A stretch of 64,000 nucleotides of DNA from an uncultured Bermanella sp. (lineage in GTDB: Bacteria > Pseudomonadota > Gammaproteobacteria > Pseudomonadales > Oceanobacteraceae). Below are positions 37,505 to 45,846 of this stretch, in pieces (position 1 is the stretch's first letter; every line of letters begins with the position of its first letter). The notes beneath the pieces are model-generated. The model was given only the letters and a program-made list of their open reading frames with translations. It was not told where the DNA came from and ran no database searches. A program made the translations under genes and the position numbers. The stretch covers positions 1 through 64,000 of the forward strand of contig CAJXRF010000006.1 of assembly GCA_913058575.1 (NCBI GenBank). Direction: 5' to 3'.

Positions 37505-37552
37505 TTCAGGTTCAGGTTCAGGTTCAGGTTCAGGTTCAGGTTCAGGTTCAGG
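37505..37552. repeat. Hexanucleotide tandem repeat, 8 copies of TTCAGG
   Basis: Eight perfect, uninterrupted copies (48 bp). The last copies cover the stop codon of the histidine kinase, read as CCTGAA units on its coding strand. Copy-number change would keep the frame and leave the stop in place, so it should not alter the kinase; it could change the spacing to the gene downstream. Confidence 0.95.
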
Positions 37553-39005
37553 AAAGGATATTGGCTTTAGGGGCTAAAGGAAAAATGGCCTGTACCTTAA
37601 GCCCTCCTAAAGAAGATTGACCAAATTCTAACGCTCCCCCATGAAACAGCACGATGCTGTTCACAAGGGCCAACCCCAAACCCGCACCGCTGCCGGTTTG
37701 TTGATGCTCGCGAAAGAATCGATCTGTGAGTTTTCCCAAATTTTCTTGAGGCACCCCAGGGCCTGAGTCTTGAACCACTAGTGTTAACTGGCCCTTTATT
37801 GACCCTATGGCCAACTCAATTTGGCCGTACTTGGGGGTATATTCACTGGCGTTATCAATTAAATTACGAATGAGTATTTCCAATAAAAAGGCACTGGCAT
37901 CTAGCTTTAGGTGTTGTAGTTCAGGTTCACACTGCAGGGATATTTCTTGGTGCTTCGCTAGCACTTTTGGCGCCATTTGTGCCACCGCTTCTTGGCATAA
38001 AGGATAAAACGCCAATATTTCTTTAGGGATAATGTCCGGTGATATTTTAGAAAGGGTCAGCAATTGCTCTAACAATCTGGATACCCGCATAACACCCTTT
38101 TCAAGCTCTAATAAAGCGCTATTTCGCTCACTGTCGCTGCTACTTTTTAAAGCGTTCTGTGCATGAATCATAATGACCGACAACGGCGTGCGTAATTCAT
38201 GGGCGGCATCAGCTGTGAGTCTTTGCTCTCGTTTAATGGCGCTTTCCAAGCGCTCAAATAAATCATTCAACTCTACAATCACAGGTTGAATTTCAATAGG
38301 TGAACTACCTAATTCAATGGCACTTAAATTTTTGGCCTCCCGGGACTTTATATTTTGAGTTAACTCTTTAAGGGGTTTTAATCCGATGCGCACAATAAAA
38401 ATAAACGATAATAAAGCCAGCGGTAAAATAAGAATACCCGGCAATAACGTTTGGGCTGATATACCGCGGGCCAGTTCATCTCTTATGGCTTCACTTTCCG
38501 CCACATGCAACCAAAAGTCCCAATCTTCATCATATAAGCTGAACACCCGCCAGCTTTGCTGGGCAGTGCTGTTTATGGCTAACTCTATACGGCTAAAACC
38601 TTCCGTGTTTTTACCCATGGCCACGGAAGGGGCACTGCCTGATTTAATAAGCAATTTCCCCTGACTATTAAAAATTTGATAGGCCACTTTTTTTTCATAC
38701 AACAATGCATTTTTATTTTGCACCCGAGACTCATTTAAGCCGTAATACACCACAGGTAAATGTTTAGAGTTTTGGTCGATAGTAGAAACACTATCCCCTA
38801 ATAAATTTAATAATATGTAAGAGCTTTGCGCCAACTGGGCATCAAATAGCTCTTCTATTTCGTGTACCGCTTGATGGCGGCTTAAAAAATAAATGGTGCC
38901 AATATACAAGGTGGTAAACGATAAAATACTGATAATAAGAAAGCGTTTGATGGACGATTTTAAATTAAACCTTTTAAATTTTTTTCTTAAAAAGTCATTC
39001 ATCAT
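37548..39005 (-). CDS. QseC/PmrB-like sensor histidine kinase 1
   Basis: A 485-aa inner-membrane sensor with two membrane helices (about 20-42 and 189-209) and a periplasmic domain that starts HEIEELFDAQLAQS, a feature of QseC-type kinases. A HAMP-like linker precedes the H box HELRTPLSVIMIH; the N box is NLIDNASEYTP, and the G boxes are DSGPGVP and GAGLGLALV. It overlaps its response regulator by 4 bases. Its stop codon lies inside the hexamer repeat. It may control the apbE/DUF3570 genes immediately upstream. Confidence 0.92.
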   Translation of the reverse strand: MMNDFLRKKFKRFNLKSSIKRFLIISILSFTTLYIGTIYFLSRHQAVHEIEELFDAQLAQSSYILLNLLGDSVSTIDQNSKHLPVVYYGLNESRVQNKNALLYEKKVAYQIFNSQGKLLIKSGSAPSVAMGKNTEGFSRIELAINSTAQQSWRVFSLYDEDWDFWLHVAESEAIRDELARGISAQTLLPGILILPLALLSFIFIVRIGLKPLKELTQNIKSREAKNLSAIELGSSPIEIQPVIVELNDLFERLESAIKREQRLTADAAHELRTPLSVIMIHAQNALKSSSDSERNSALLELEKGVMRVSRLLEQLLTLSKISPDIIPKEILAFYPLCQEAVAQMAPKVLAKHQEISLQCEPELQHLKLDASAFLLEILIRNLIDNASEYTPKYGQIELAIGSIKGQLTLVVQDSGPGVPQENLGKLTDRFFREHQQTGSGAGLGLALVNSIVLFHGGALEFGQSSLGGLKVQAIFPLAPKANILS

Positions 39006-39658
39006 AAAGCGGCCACTGTATAACCCACCCCACGAATGGTGGTAATGAGCTTGCTGTAAAGCTTTTTACGCAAATTATGAATATGCACCTCAAGGGCGTT
39101 GCTTTCGATATCATCCTGCCAGCTATACAAGGATTGTTCTAAGGAATGACGTGACATGACTTTACCTTGGTTTTGAATGAGCACCTCTAGTAAATTGTAT
39201 TCACGTCGCGCTAAATTAATGGCTTTACCTTGATACATTACTTGACGGCTTTGGGTGTCTATCTGTACATCACCGTATTCAAGGGCATTGCGAGCTTGCC
39301 CTGTGCTGCGTCTTAATAAGGCCCGCATGCGAGCTTGAAGTTCATTAATATCAAAAGGTTTGGGTAGATAATCATCGGCTCCTAAGTCAAGACCCTGAAT
39401 TTTATCGTCTATGGAATCGCGGGCGGTGAGAATTAACACCGGGGTCACCTGTTGTTTGCGAAATTCTTTTAAGAAGCTAAAGCCATCCGCATCGGGTAAC
39501 CCTAAATCTAACAACACCAGATCATAATGTTCTTGTGAGACAGCCTGCAACCCAAGCTGAACAGTATTAAAATGATCAACCACATATTGCTCAGCCTGAA
39601 GAGTTTGAATTAAACCAAGCGCCAATGGTTGATCGTCTTCTAATACCAGTATGCGCAT
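39002..39658 (-). CDS. OmpR-family response regulator 1 (QseB/PmrA-like)
   Basis: A 218-aa regulator with receiver domain (acidic pocket EDD near residue 7, phospho-acceptor in LVLLDLGLPD, Thr in LILTARD, Lys in LPKPFD) and a C-terminal winged helix (YNLLEVLIQNQGKVMSR, LEVHIHNLRKKL, IRGVGYTV). It lies 48 bp after apbE and is probably part of the tlpA-apbE transcript. PmrA-like boxes in the tlpA/dsbD promoter fit this class of regulator. Confidence 0.93.
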   Translation of the reverse strand: MRILVLEDDQPLALGLIQTLQAEQYVVDHFNTVQLGLQAVSQEHYDLVLLDLGLPDADGFSFLKEFRKQQVTPVLILTARDSIDDKIQGLDLGADDYLPKPFDINELQARMRALLRRSTGQARNALEYGDVQIDTQSRQVMYQGKAINLARREYNLLEVLIQNQGKVMSRHSLEQSLYSWQDDIESNALEVHIHNLRKKLYSKLITTIRGVGYTVAAL

Positions 39659-39706
39659 GATGTTCCTATTTGAATTTTACTAAGGTAATTAAGTGGCGTA
39701 CTAAAA

Positions 39707-40612
39707 TCAGTCTTGAATCCAATGGCTGACGTCTTGCTCTTCTAAAAAGCCGCTTGCCTCACCACCTTGCAGCATGGCTAAGGTAGACAATAAACCCGCT
39801 TCCACACAGGTTTGGGCCGCCACCGTCACTGACCTGGGTGCCGAGGTAATACTTTGGCCTGTTTTGGGATTTAATATATGAGAATAGCGTATTCCATCTT
39901 TAAGTAAAAAACGTCGAGCATCACCGCTGGTGGCCAATGCCCCAATATGTAAGCTCACTACTGCCGACCCGCCCCCTCCCACCGATTCAATGCCCACTTG
40001 CCAAGGTTTACCCGCCATACGAGGGCCATTACAGATTAAATCGCCACCAAAGTTCAATAATATAGGCACTCGTTTAGATGATATTTCAACCATTGACTCC
40101 ATGGCTTTTTGCAAACAGCGATCTACTGCGTATTCTTTGCCTATGCCGCCAAAATCCATTTCCATGTTTTCAGGTAAACAAAATTCAGGGCTGTGCCAAG
40201 AGGTTTTATCTAAGCCAATGAAAGGAAGCAGTTTATTAATTTGCTCTTGCGAGGGAATATTTTGCGAGCCATCAAACTTCCACACTGAGCGTAAAATACC
40301 CGAGGTCACATCAAACAAGCCATCGCTTAATTCATAACACTGGAACGCAAAGTCCATTAACAATGTACTTTCGTCATCTAAGGTGAGAGATTTTCCAGCG
40401 CTGTTATTCAGAGTAAACATGAAATTGTTATCAAGGTAACGACTGAACTTTTGCTCGATACGTTTGGCTTCAGTGTAAACCGCTTTAATGATTGCTTGGC
40501 CTAACTTTTCATCGCTTGAGTCCATGAGCACTTCACAAGGACTGGCCATGGCTTGAAAGCGACCTACTTGGCCAAACGGTGTTTTTTCTAGGGTGTAATG
40601 ACGGTTATCCAT
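39707..40612 (-). CDS. apbE: FAD:protein FMN transferase (ApbE)
   Basis: Transfers FMN from FAD to a Thr/Ser of target proteins. From the ATG at 40612 the product is 301 aa. It has family motifs DFGGIGKEYAVD, LNFGGDLIC, ATSGDARRFL and the flavin-site signature SHILNPKTGQ. An in-frame ATG at 40672 would add 20 residues but no signal. No Sec, Tat or lipoprotein signal is visible, whereas many ApbE proteins act in the periplasm; how it would meet an exported target is unclear. It lies 147 bp after DUF3570 and 48 bp before the response regulator. Confidence 0.92.
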   Translation of the reverse strand: MDNRHYTLEKTPFGQVGRFQAMASPCEVLMDSSDEKLGQAIIKAVYTEAKRIEQKFSRYLDNNFMFTLNNSAGKSLTLDDESTLLMDFAFQCYELSDGLFDVTSGILRSVWKFDGSQNIPSQEQINKLLPFIGLDKTSWHSPEFCLPENMEMDFGGIGKEYAVDRCLQKAMESMVEISSKRVPILLNFGGDLICNGPRMAGKPWQVGIESVGGGGSAVVSLHIGALATSGDARRFLLKDGIRYSHILNPKTGQSITSAPRSVTVAAQTCVEAGLLSTLAMLQGGEASGFLEEQDVSHWIQD

Positions 40613-40759
40613 AGATCTATCACATAAAAAGGTTGGGCCATTGTATCGGGAAACGGCTATAAACTCAGGCACAATCCCTAACGTTTTTAGCCGTATTACC
40701 GTGCTTTATCGATCAACAAGCCCGTACAAACGATTTTACACGGCACGGTTTGCAAGAGA

Positions 40760-42097
40760 CTAAAAGCTGTAATTATATTGCACAATCACCGCGTCCACAT
40801 CAGGCACTAAATCTTGGCTATTTTGCTGCCCAATCACATTAGAAGCCGTGCCTGTTTGGTTGTAATACTCCACCCGAATGCTGCTTTTGTTGCCATTAGG
40901 AGTTAAAAAACCAAATTTCAAACCTAGCGTGGTGGCATCCATATCTCCCAAACGGTAGTCAGAAGTCAGCTCGCCATTATTAGCCACTAGGGCATTAGCT
41001 TGGGTTTCAGTTAAGCTTGTGGTGTAAAAGTCTGCCGCTTGTTGGGTATAAAAACGCACATGGGGTTCAAGGTACCAGCTAGGGCTCATGTTAAAGCGAT
41101 AATGCATATCTACCGTGCTGGAAGCCACGCCCCAATCATCCCACATGTAGCGATACGATATATCGGCCACATCCCCTCCTAAAAAGCGCTTAACTTTGCC
41201 GTAAAGACTGTGTTTAGTACGAGAATCGGGGCGGTTTTCATATAGGTGGCGATTGGTTAACGATCCGGAGTCTTGGCTAAGAACATTCACCCCAGTCACG
41301 TCGTCCACCACAGACGTAATCTTATAAGCATCGTTATGGTAACCATCACTTACCGCCAACCCATAGTTAAACTGCATAAGGGTTTTAGCATCGATCACCT
41401 GAGTAACCCCCAGAAGCATTTCCACCATTGAACGGCTTTCATCGCCAGTGCGAACTTTGCTTCCGGCCTCTTTCATTTCCCCTAACGGGATCGGTGTGCC
41501 GCCCACAGGTTTAATTGAGTCTTGTTCAAACGCAAAACCCATGCTTAGCGTGGTGTTACGCTGATTCATATCGTGTAGAAAAGTGCCGCTGCCACCAATG
41601 CTCACAAAATCATATTCTCTAGAAACATTGGCACCCCACACCACTTTGTTCATGCGATCTTCAAGAGGTTGCTCATAGTTCGCGGTTAAATTCACGCGGG
41701 TATCGCGAAAGGTATCATCCAGTGGCGTTTCATTAGCACTGCTGGTGTAAGTGCCATTGCCCGATGGGCGAGTAAAGGTTTGTGGTGTGTTAGATGCGGT
41801 AGCACCGTTGGCAGAGGCACCGGTTAAGGCATCCAGTACCAATTTAAAACCCACTACGCTTTCATCATCAAAGGTTTTTTTAACGGCAATGGCGGGTTCT
41901 AAAGCACTGACACGATCCGTTTCATTGTAATAAAGTATGGCCACGTCTGCTTCCCAGCCATCCGCCACGGATTCTGCCTGAGCACCTGCCATGGCCGTGG
42001 CACCTAACAGACAGCCCGTGGCCGACTTTAATAAACTACCTACATTTTTTTTGCTTTTGGCCGCAGAAGCCGTCGCGCTTACTGGTTGTTTTTTCAT
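40760..42097 (-). CDS. DUF3570 outer-membrane barrel with an ApbE-like target motif
   Basis: A 445-aa exported protein from the ATG at 42097 (signal region ending AGAQA). The mature part is rich in amphipathic beta strands and ends in an aromatic strand (VIVQYNYSF), as in outer-membrane barrels. Residues 89-95 (41813-41833) read DALTGAS, resembling the D-x-x-[ST]-G-A-[ST] motif flavinylated by ApbE, followed by ANGATAS. It lies between DUF4266 (52 bp upstream) and apbE. The open frame extends to 42250, but that start has no signal peptide at its N-terminus. Confidence 0.85.
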   Translation of the reverse strand: MKKQPVSATASAAKSKKNVGSLLKSATGCLLGATAMAGAQAESVADGWEADVAILYYNETDRVSALEPAIAVKKTFDDESVVGFKLVLDALTGASANGATASNTPQTFTRPSGNGTYTSSANETPLDDTFRDTRVNLTANYEQPLEDRMNKVVWGANVSREYDFVSIGGSGTFLHDMNQRNTTLSMGFAFEQDSIKPVGGTPIPLGEMKEAGSKVRTGDESRSMVEMLLGVTQVIDAKTLMQFNYGLAVSDGYHNDAYKITSVVDDVTGVNVLSQDSGSLTNRHLYENRPDSRTKHSLYGKVKRFLGGDVADISYRYMWDDWGVASSTVDMHYRFNMSPSWYLEPHVRFYTQQAADFYTTSLTETQANALVANNGELTSDYRLGDMDATTLGLKFGFLTPNGNKSSIRVEYYNQTGTASNVIGQQNSQDLVPDVDAVIVQYNYSF

Positions 42098-42149
42098 TGA
42101 ATTGCTACCAACTAAATTAAGTGATGATGATATAAAAAAGTGCGGACTA

Positions 42150-42368
42150 TTAATTACAACCGCAACCACCACCACCAAACCCTTTGCCCCCTGAACTGGC
42201 TTCTTTACTAAAATAAATGTGGTCATCAAAGGCACTGTCCATAGACGCACTCTCTAACGCCATATCGTCACGGGCCAAGACATCACGCTCCCATGGCTTT
42301 ACACCCAAAGAGCTGCAACCGCTTAGTAACAAACTACTTAATAGTGCAGTAAACATTATAAATTTCAT
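42150..42368 (-). CDS. DUF4266 lipoprotein with a Gly/Cys tail
   Basis: A 72-aa predicted lipoprotein from the ATG at 42368: lipobox LLLSGC (Cys18), a short segment VKPWERDVLAR, and a glycine-rich C-terminus ending GGGGCGCN (Cys69 and Cys71). The two closely spaced cysteines could bind a metal or undergo thiol exchange. It is between tlpA (55 bp) and DUF3570 (52 bp), an order I recall from other gammaproteobacteria, though I cannot check it here. Function unknown. Confidence 0.85.
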   Translation of the reverse strand: MKFIMFTALLSSLLLSGCSSLGVKPWERDVLARDDMALESASMDSAFDDHIYFSKEASSGGKGFGGGGCGCN

Positions 42369-42423
42369 GGACGACTCCAGGGCTTCCAATGTTAATTTGA
42401 ACAATCTGCGTAAGATTATGGGT

Positions 42424-42909
42424 TTATTTTAATTCACTTAATAAAGAAGCAATGCTTTTTTCATATTCAAGAATGCTGCTCTTTTTAAAGCCCACATGGC
42501 GGTGGCGCACTTCTCCATTACTATCTAATACAAATGAGCTGGGCATGCCAATTAACTTGTATTTTTCGGCAAGCGCCCCATTAGGGTCTGAAAACAATCT
42601 AAATTGAGCGGGGGTTTTCTTTAAAAATTGTTTGGCTTTTTCTATGTCGGCATCAAGGTTAATACCAATCACCACCAGACCTTTATCCTTGTATTTTTCC
42701 TGCATGGCATTAATCCATGGAAAAGATTTACGACATGGGCCACACCACGATGCCCAAAAATCTAAGTACACCACTTTATTTTCATATTGCGCTAAATCAA
42801 ATTCGTCTAGCCACTGGCTTTCTTGGGCTTGAACGGTAGTCAACAACAAGAAAGAAAAGAGCAAAGCGGTAATGGCTTTTGCAAAAGATGGCAATTTCAT
42901 CAATCTCAT
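42424..42909 (-). CDS. TlpA/ResA-like periplasmic thioredoxin
   Basis: A 161-aa exported thioredoxin-fold protein from the ATG at 42909, chosen because AGGG precedes it by about 8 bp. A signal segment ends VQAQ; the active site is WASWCGPC (Cys56, Cys59); cis-Pro lies in GMPSSFVLD. It most likely reduces a periplasmic partner, plausibly the cysteines of the DUF4266 tail. It is the first gene of the redox operon and faces dsbD across a 108-bp divergent promoter. Confidence 0.9.
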   Translation of the reverse strand: MRLMKLPSFAKAITALLFSFLLLTTVQAQESQWLDEFDLAQYENKVVYLDFWASWCGPCRKSFPWINAMQEKYKDKGLVVIGINLDADIEKAKQFLKKTPAQFRLFSDPNGALAEKYKLIGMPSSFVLDSNGEVRHRHVGFKKSSILEYEKSIASLLSELK

Positions 42910-42953
42910 AACGGCTACCCTGTTTTGTAAGTCTGTAGTATGCAATTGGCAAC

Positions 42954-42986
42954 CTTAAGGTTTCCTTAACATTTGTAATTTAATAT
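42954..42986 (+). promoter_or_regulatory. PmrA/QseB-type box and -10 in the tlpA/dsbD divergent promoter
   Basis: CTTAAG-GTTTC-CTTAAC (42954-42970) is a direct repeat of CTTAA with 11-bp period, the layout bound by PmrA-like OmpR regulators. On the dsbD side a -10-like TAATAT lies at 42981-42986, 10 bp after the box, placing the box over the -35 region. The same element recurs at 59814, 60848 and 63208. Confidence 0.6.
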
Positions 42987-43017
42987 GACCGCTATGAGTC
43001 AAAGGAGCCCACATAAA

Positions 43018-44805
43018 ATGTTAAAGATACTGATGCTGTTCAGTGCCCTGTTATTGTCCACCTTAAGTCAGGCCAGTGACGAGGCTTTTTTGCCCGTGGA
43101 GCAAGCCTTTCCCTATACCATACAATACTCACAAGATGGCAGCGCCCTAAACATTGATTGGCAAATTGCGGATCATTATTATTTGTATTTAGATCGACTT
43201 AAGATAAAACAAGACGGCAAAGCCTTATCGTTAAATATCACCCAAAAACCCATCATGAAAGAAGATGAATACTTTGGCTTAGTGGGCATTTTCAAGCATC
43301 AACTTAATCTCACCACCAATATTCATCATCAAACACCTTTAACATTAACGTTTCAAGGCTGCGCTGAAGCAGGCTTATGTTATCCACCGGTTAACGTCAC
43401 CCTAACCCCGCCAGAGGCACAAAGCACCGCCTCCCATGAATCTAATGTCGCCGTTAGCAGTCATAGCGACGACAACAAAAGCCTTGATTCTAACGATGTA
43501 TCGTCCATTACCGCATTACTGCAAGAGAGCAATATTGTCTGGCAGTTACTGATATTCTTTGGGCTCGGGGTAGGCTTAGCCTTTACGCCCTGCGTATTTC
43601 CCATGGTGCCTATTTTATCGAGCATCATCGTGGGCCAAGGTGACCACCTCACCACCCGTAAAGCCTTTATGATGTCCTTAACCTATGTATTGGCCATGGC
43701 CATGACCTATGCCCTAGCGGGCGTAGTGGTGGGCTACTTTGGCGCTAAGGCGAATGTTTCACTGTATTTGCAATCCCCTTGGGTATTGGGATCTTTTGCC
43801 GCTGTCTTTGTGGCGCTGTCTTTATCCATGTTTGGCTTTTATGAGTTGCAATTACCCAGGGTTGTTCAAGATAAACTCAATAGTTGGAACCAACAACAGC
43901 AAGGTGGCCAGTTACTAAGCGTAGGCATCATGGGGTCGTTGTCTGCTTTAGTGGTTAGCCCTTGTGTGAGCGCGCCACTGGCGGGCACTCTGGTTTACAT
44001 CTCCACCACAGGAGATGCCTTATTAGGAGGAGCCGCGCTTTTAGCTTTGGGATTAGGCATGGGCTTACCCTTATTGTTAATAGGCACAGGTGGCAGCCGT
44101 TTCTTACCCAAGGCAGGCACTTGGATGAACGCCGTTAAAGGGGTATTTGGAGTCGCATTATTAGCCGTGGCCATCTGGCTATTAGAACGAGTCATTCCTG
44201 CCATGGCGACCATGCTATTGTGGGCTATTTTACTGATTGCCAGTGGTACATATTTAGGGGCCTTCGAAAATAATACCCAAGGCTGGCACAGGCTCTTTAA
44301 GGCCATGGGCCTCGTGTTTAGCTTATACGGCGTCATGCTTATGGTGGGCGCTGCATCGGGAAATCACAATCCATTAAAGCCACTGGCGGGTTTTAATGCC
44401 TCCTCTACCACCATAGCAATGGCCAATAAAACTGACCCTTCTCAAAAGCAGGTCATCACCACTCAAGCTCAGTTACAGGCAGCTTTAAATCTCGCTCAGC
44501 AAGAAAATAAAATTGCGGTGTTAGATTTTTATGCCGATTGGTGCATTGCCTGCAAAATAATGGAAGAAGATATTTTTAATCAAGCGAATGTGAAAGCGGC
44601 TATGGAAGACGTGGCGTTCATTCAAATGGACATGACTGACAACACTGAAGAGCAATTACAAATGCTCAGCGACATGGGGTTATTTGGCCCACCGGCGGTT
44701 CTATTTTACAAGGGTAATCAAGAGCAAGAAACGCTGCGCATTGTGGGCGAAGTACCCAGGGCTCAATTCATGAGCCAACTGCAAGCATCTAAATACGCGC
44801 TTTAA
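43018..44805 (+). CDS. dsbD: Thiol:disulfide interchange protein DsbD
   Basis: Moves reducing power from cytosolic thioredoxin to periplasmic proteins. From the ATG at 43018 (AGGAG ten bases upstream) it has 595 aa: signal peptide, N-terminal domain with Cys115/Cys121 in GCAEAGLCYPP, eight-helix membrane domain with FTPCVFPM and VVSPCVSAP, and C-terminal thioredoxin domain with DWCIACK. It is divergent from tlpA and would supply electrons to TlpA and the redox module. Cytochrome b561 follows after 32 bp. Confidence 0.95.
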   Translation: MLKILMLFSALLLSTLSQASDEAFLPVEQAFPYTIQYSQDGSALNIDWQIADHYYLYLDRLKIKQDGKALSLNITQKPIMKEDEYFGLVGIFKHQLNLTTNIHHQTPLTLTFQGCAEAGLCYPPVNVTLTPPEAQSTASHESNVAVSSHSDDNKSLDSNDVSSITALLQESNIVWQLLIFFGLGVGLAFTPCVFPMVPILSSIIVGQGDHLTTRKAFMMSLTYVLAMAMTYALAGVVVGYFGAKANVSLYLQSPWVLGSFAAVFVALSLSMFGFYELQLPRVVQDKLNSWNQQQQGGQLLSVGIMGSLSALVVSPCVSAPLAGTLVYISTTGDALLGGAALLALGLGMGLPLLLIGTGGSRFLPKAGTWMNAVKGVFGVALLAVAIWLLERVIPAMATMLLWAILLIASGTYLGAFENNTQGWHRLFKAMGLVFSLYGVMLMVGAASGNHNPLKPLAGFNASSTTIAMANKTDPSQKQVITTQAQLQAALNLAQQENKIAVLDFYADWCIACKIMEEDIFNQANVKAAMEDVAFIQMDMTDNTEEQLQMLSDMGLFGPPAVLFYKGNQEQETLRIVGEVPRAQFMSQLQASKYAL

Positions 44806-44837
44806 TATTTTCGCTTAATCGGCCATGAGGAAAATTT

Positions 44838-45578
44838 GTGAAGGCATCGATTCAAAATAATACATTCAAAGAATATAAAGTATGGGATATTCCCACTCGA
44901 TTATTCCATTGGATTAATTTTTTAACGACTCTAGGCCTAATATTTGTGGCCTGTATCATGATGTTCAAAAAAGAGCTGGGCATCACAGGTCTTGAAGCCA
45001 AAATAGCGCTTAAAGAAGTGCACATTATTATTGGCTATATATTTGCCAGTAATTTATTGGTAAGAATTATTTGGGGCTTTATAGGTGGAAAATATTCACG
45101 CTGGCGTCAGATTATTCCTAATAAGGGTTACGTTAAACAATTACGAACCTATCTAGCCTCTATTAAAGCAGGTAAACCCGACACCTACTTGGGCCATAAT
45201 CCATTGGGCCGCTTAGCCGTCATAACCATGATATTGCTGATGCTGGCGTTAGTATTTAGCGGGTTAATTCGCGCCGGTACCGATGTGTATTACCCTCCTT
45301 TTGGCGGAGCCATTGCCCAGTATATTGCGATTGACAAGACAGTGGCTGCAGAGATCACCCCTTATAATTTACAAGGCACAGACCCACAAAAGGTTGCTCA
45401 GGTGAAGGTCATTAAATCATTCTTTGGTGAGCTTCACGAACTGGCCGCCTTTAGCCTCATGTTTATTATTGCTTTGCACATATTCATCGTCATACGTATG
45501 GAGATTCGTGAAGGAGGCTCTGTCATTAGTGCCATGTTTAATGGTAACAAGCTATTAAAAGCAAAGCCTAAAGACTAG
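44838..45578 (+). CDS. Cytochrome b561-type membrane protein
   Basis: A 246-aa diheme-type cytochrome b (cytochrome_b_N/b561 family) with four hydrophobic helices. Candidate haem ligands are His in LFHWINFL, EVHIIIGY, ELHELAAF and IALHIFIVI. It starts with GTG 32 bp after dsbD and is probably co-transcribed. Such proteins pass electrons between quinol and periplasmic carriers, so it may feed the flavin/thiol module; the partner is not certain. A heptamer repeat follows the stop codon directly. Confidence 0.85.
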   Translation: MKASIQNNTFKEYKVWDIPTRLFHWINFLTTLGLIFVACIMMFKKELGITGLEAKIALKEVHIIIGYIFASNLLVRIIWGFIGGKYSRWRQIIPNKGYVKQLRTYLASIKAGKPDTYLGHNPLGRLAVITMILLMLALVFSGLIRAGTDVYYPPFGGAIAQYIAIDKTVAAEITPYNLQGTDPQKVAQVKVIKSFFGELHELAAFSLMFIIALHIFIVIRMEIREGGSVISAMFNGNKLLKAKPKD

Positions 45579-45606
45579 GGGCTAAGGGCTAAGGGCTAAG
45601 GGCTAT
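45579..45606. repeat. Heptamer tandem repeat (GGGCTAA)
   Basis: Three perfect copies and one near-copy (GGGCTAT) start at the base after the cytochrome b561 stop. Copy-number changes would not affect the coding sequence. The rest of the gap to the PAS gene at 45847 shows nothing clear. Confidence 0.85.
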
Positions 45607-45846
45607 GGCAAAGTTGTTTGGATGCTTCCATAGTCAACCCTAAATATTTAAGATGGCGCACAAATCTTAAGAGTGATTGACAAAAGAAACAATGAAAACT
45701 AAATTTTCAAGGAGCAGCCATCAAATTTAGTCACAAACGCGCTCAATTAAGCACATTCTAGCCCTACTGCAGGATGCTCTCAGGGTAATAAAAAATATAA
45801 CGGACTTTTGTGCTATTACTAACATCACGGCAGACAGTGAGTGACT

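Noticed and set aside
37505-37552. TTCAGG array considered as a CRISPR-like or centromere-like repeat
   Set aside because: The units are contiguous without spacers and only six bases long, so this is a simple tandem repeat.
40696-40749. Inverted repeat ACCGTGC/GCACGGT downstream of DUF3570
   Set aside because: The 7-bp arms are separated by about 40 bases with no T-run, too weak for a terminator call.
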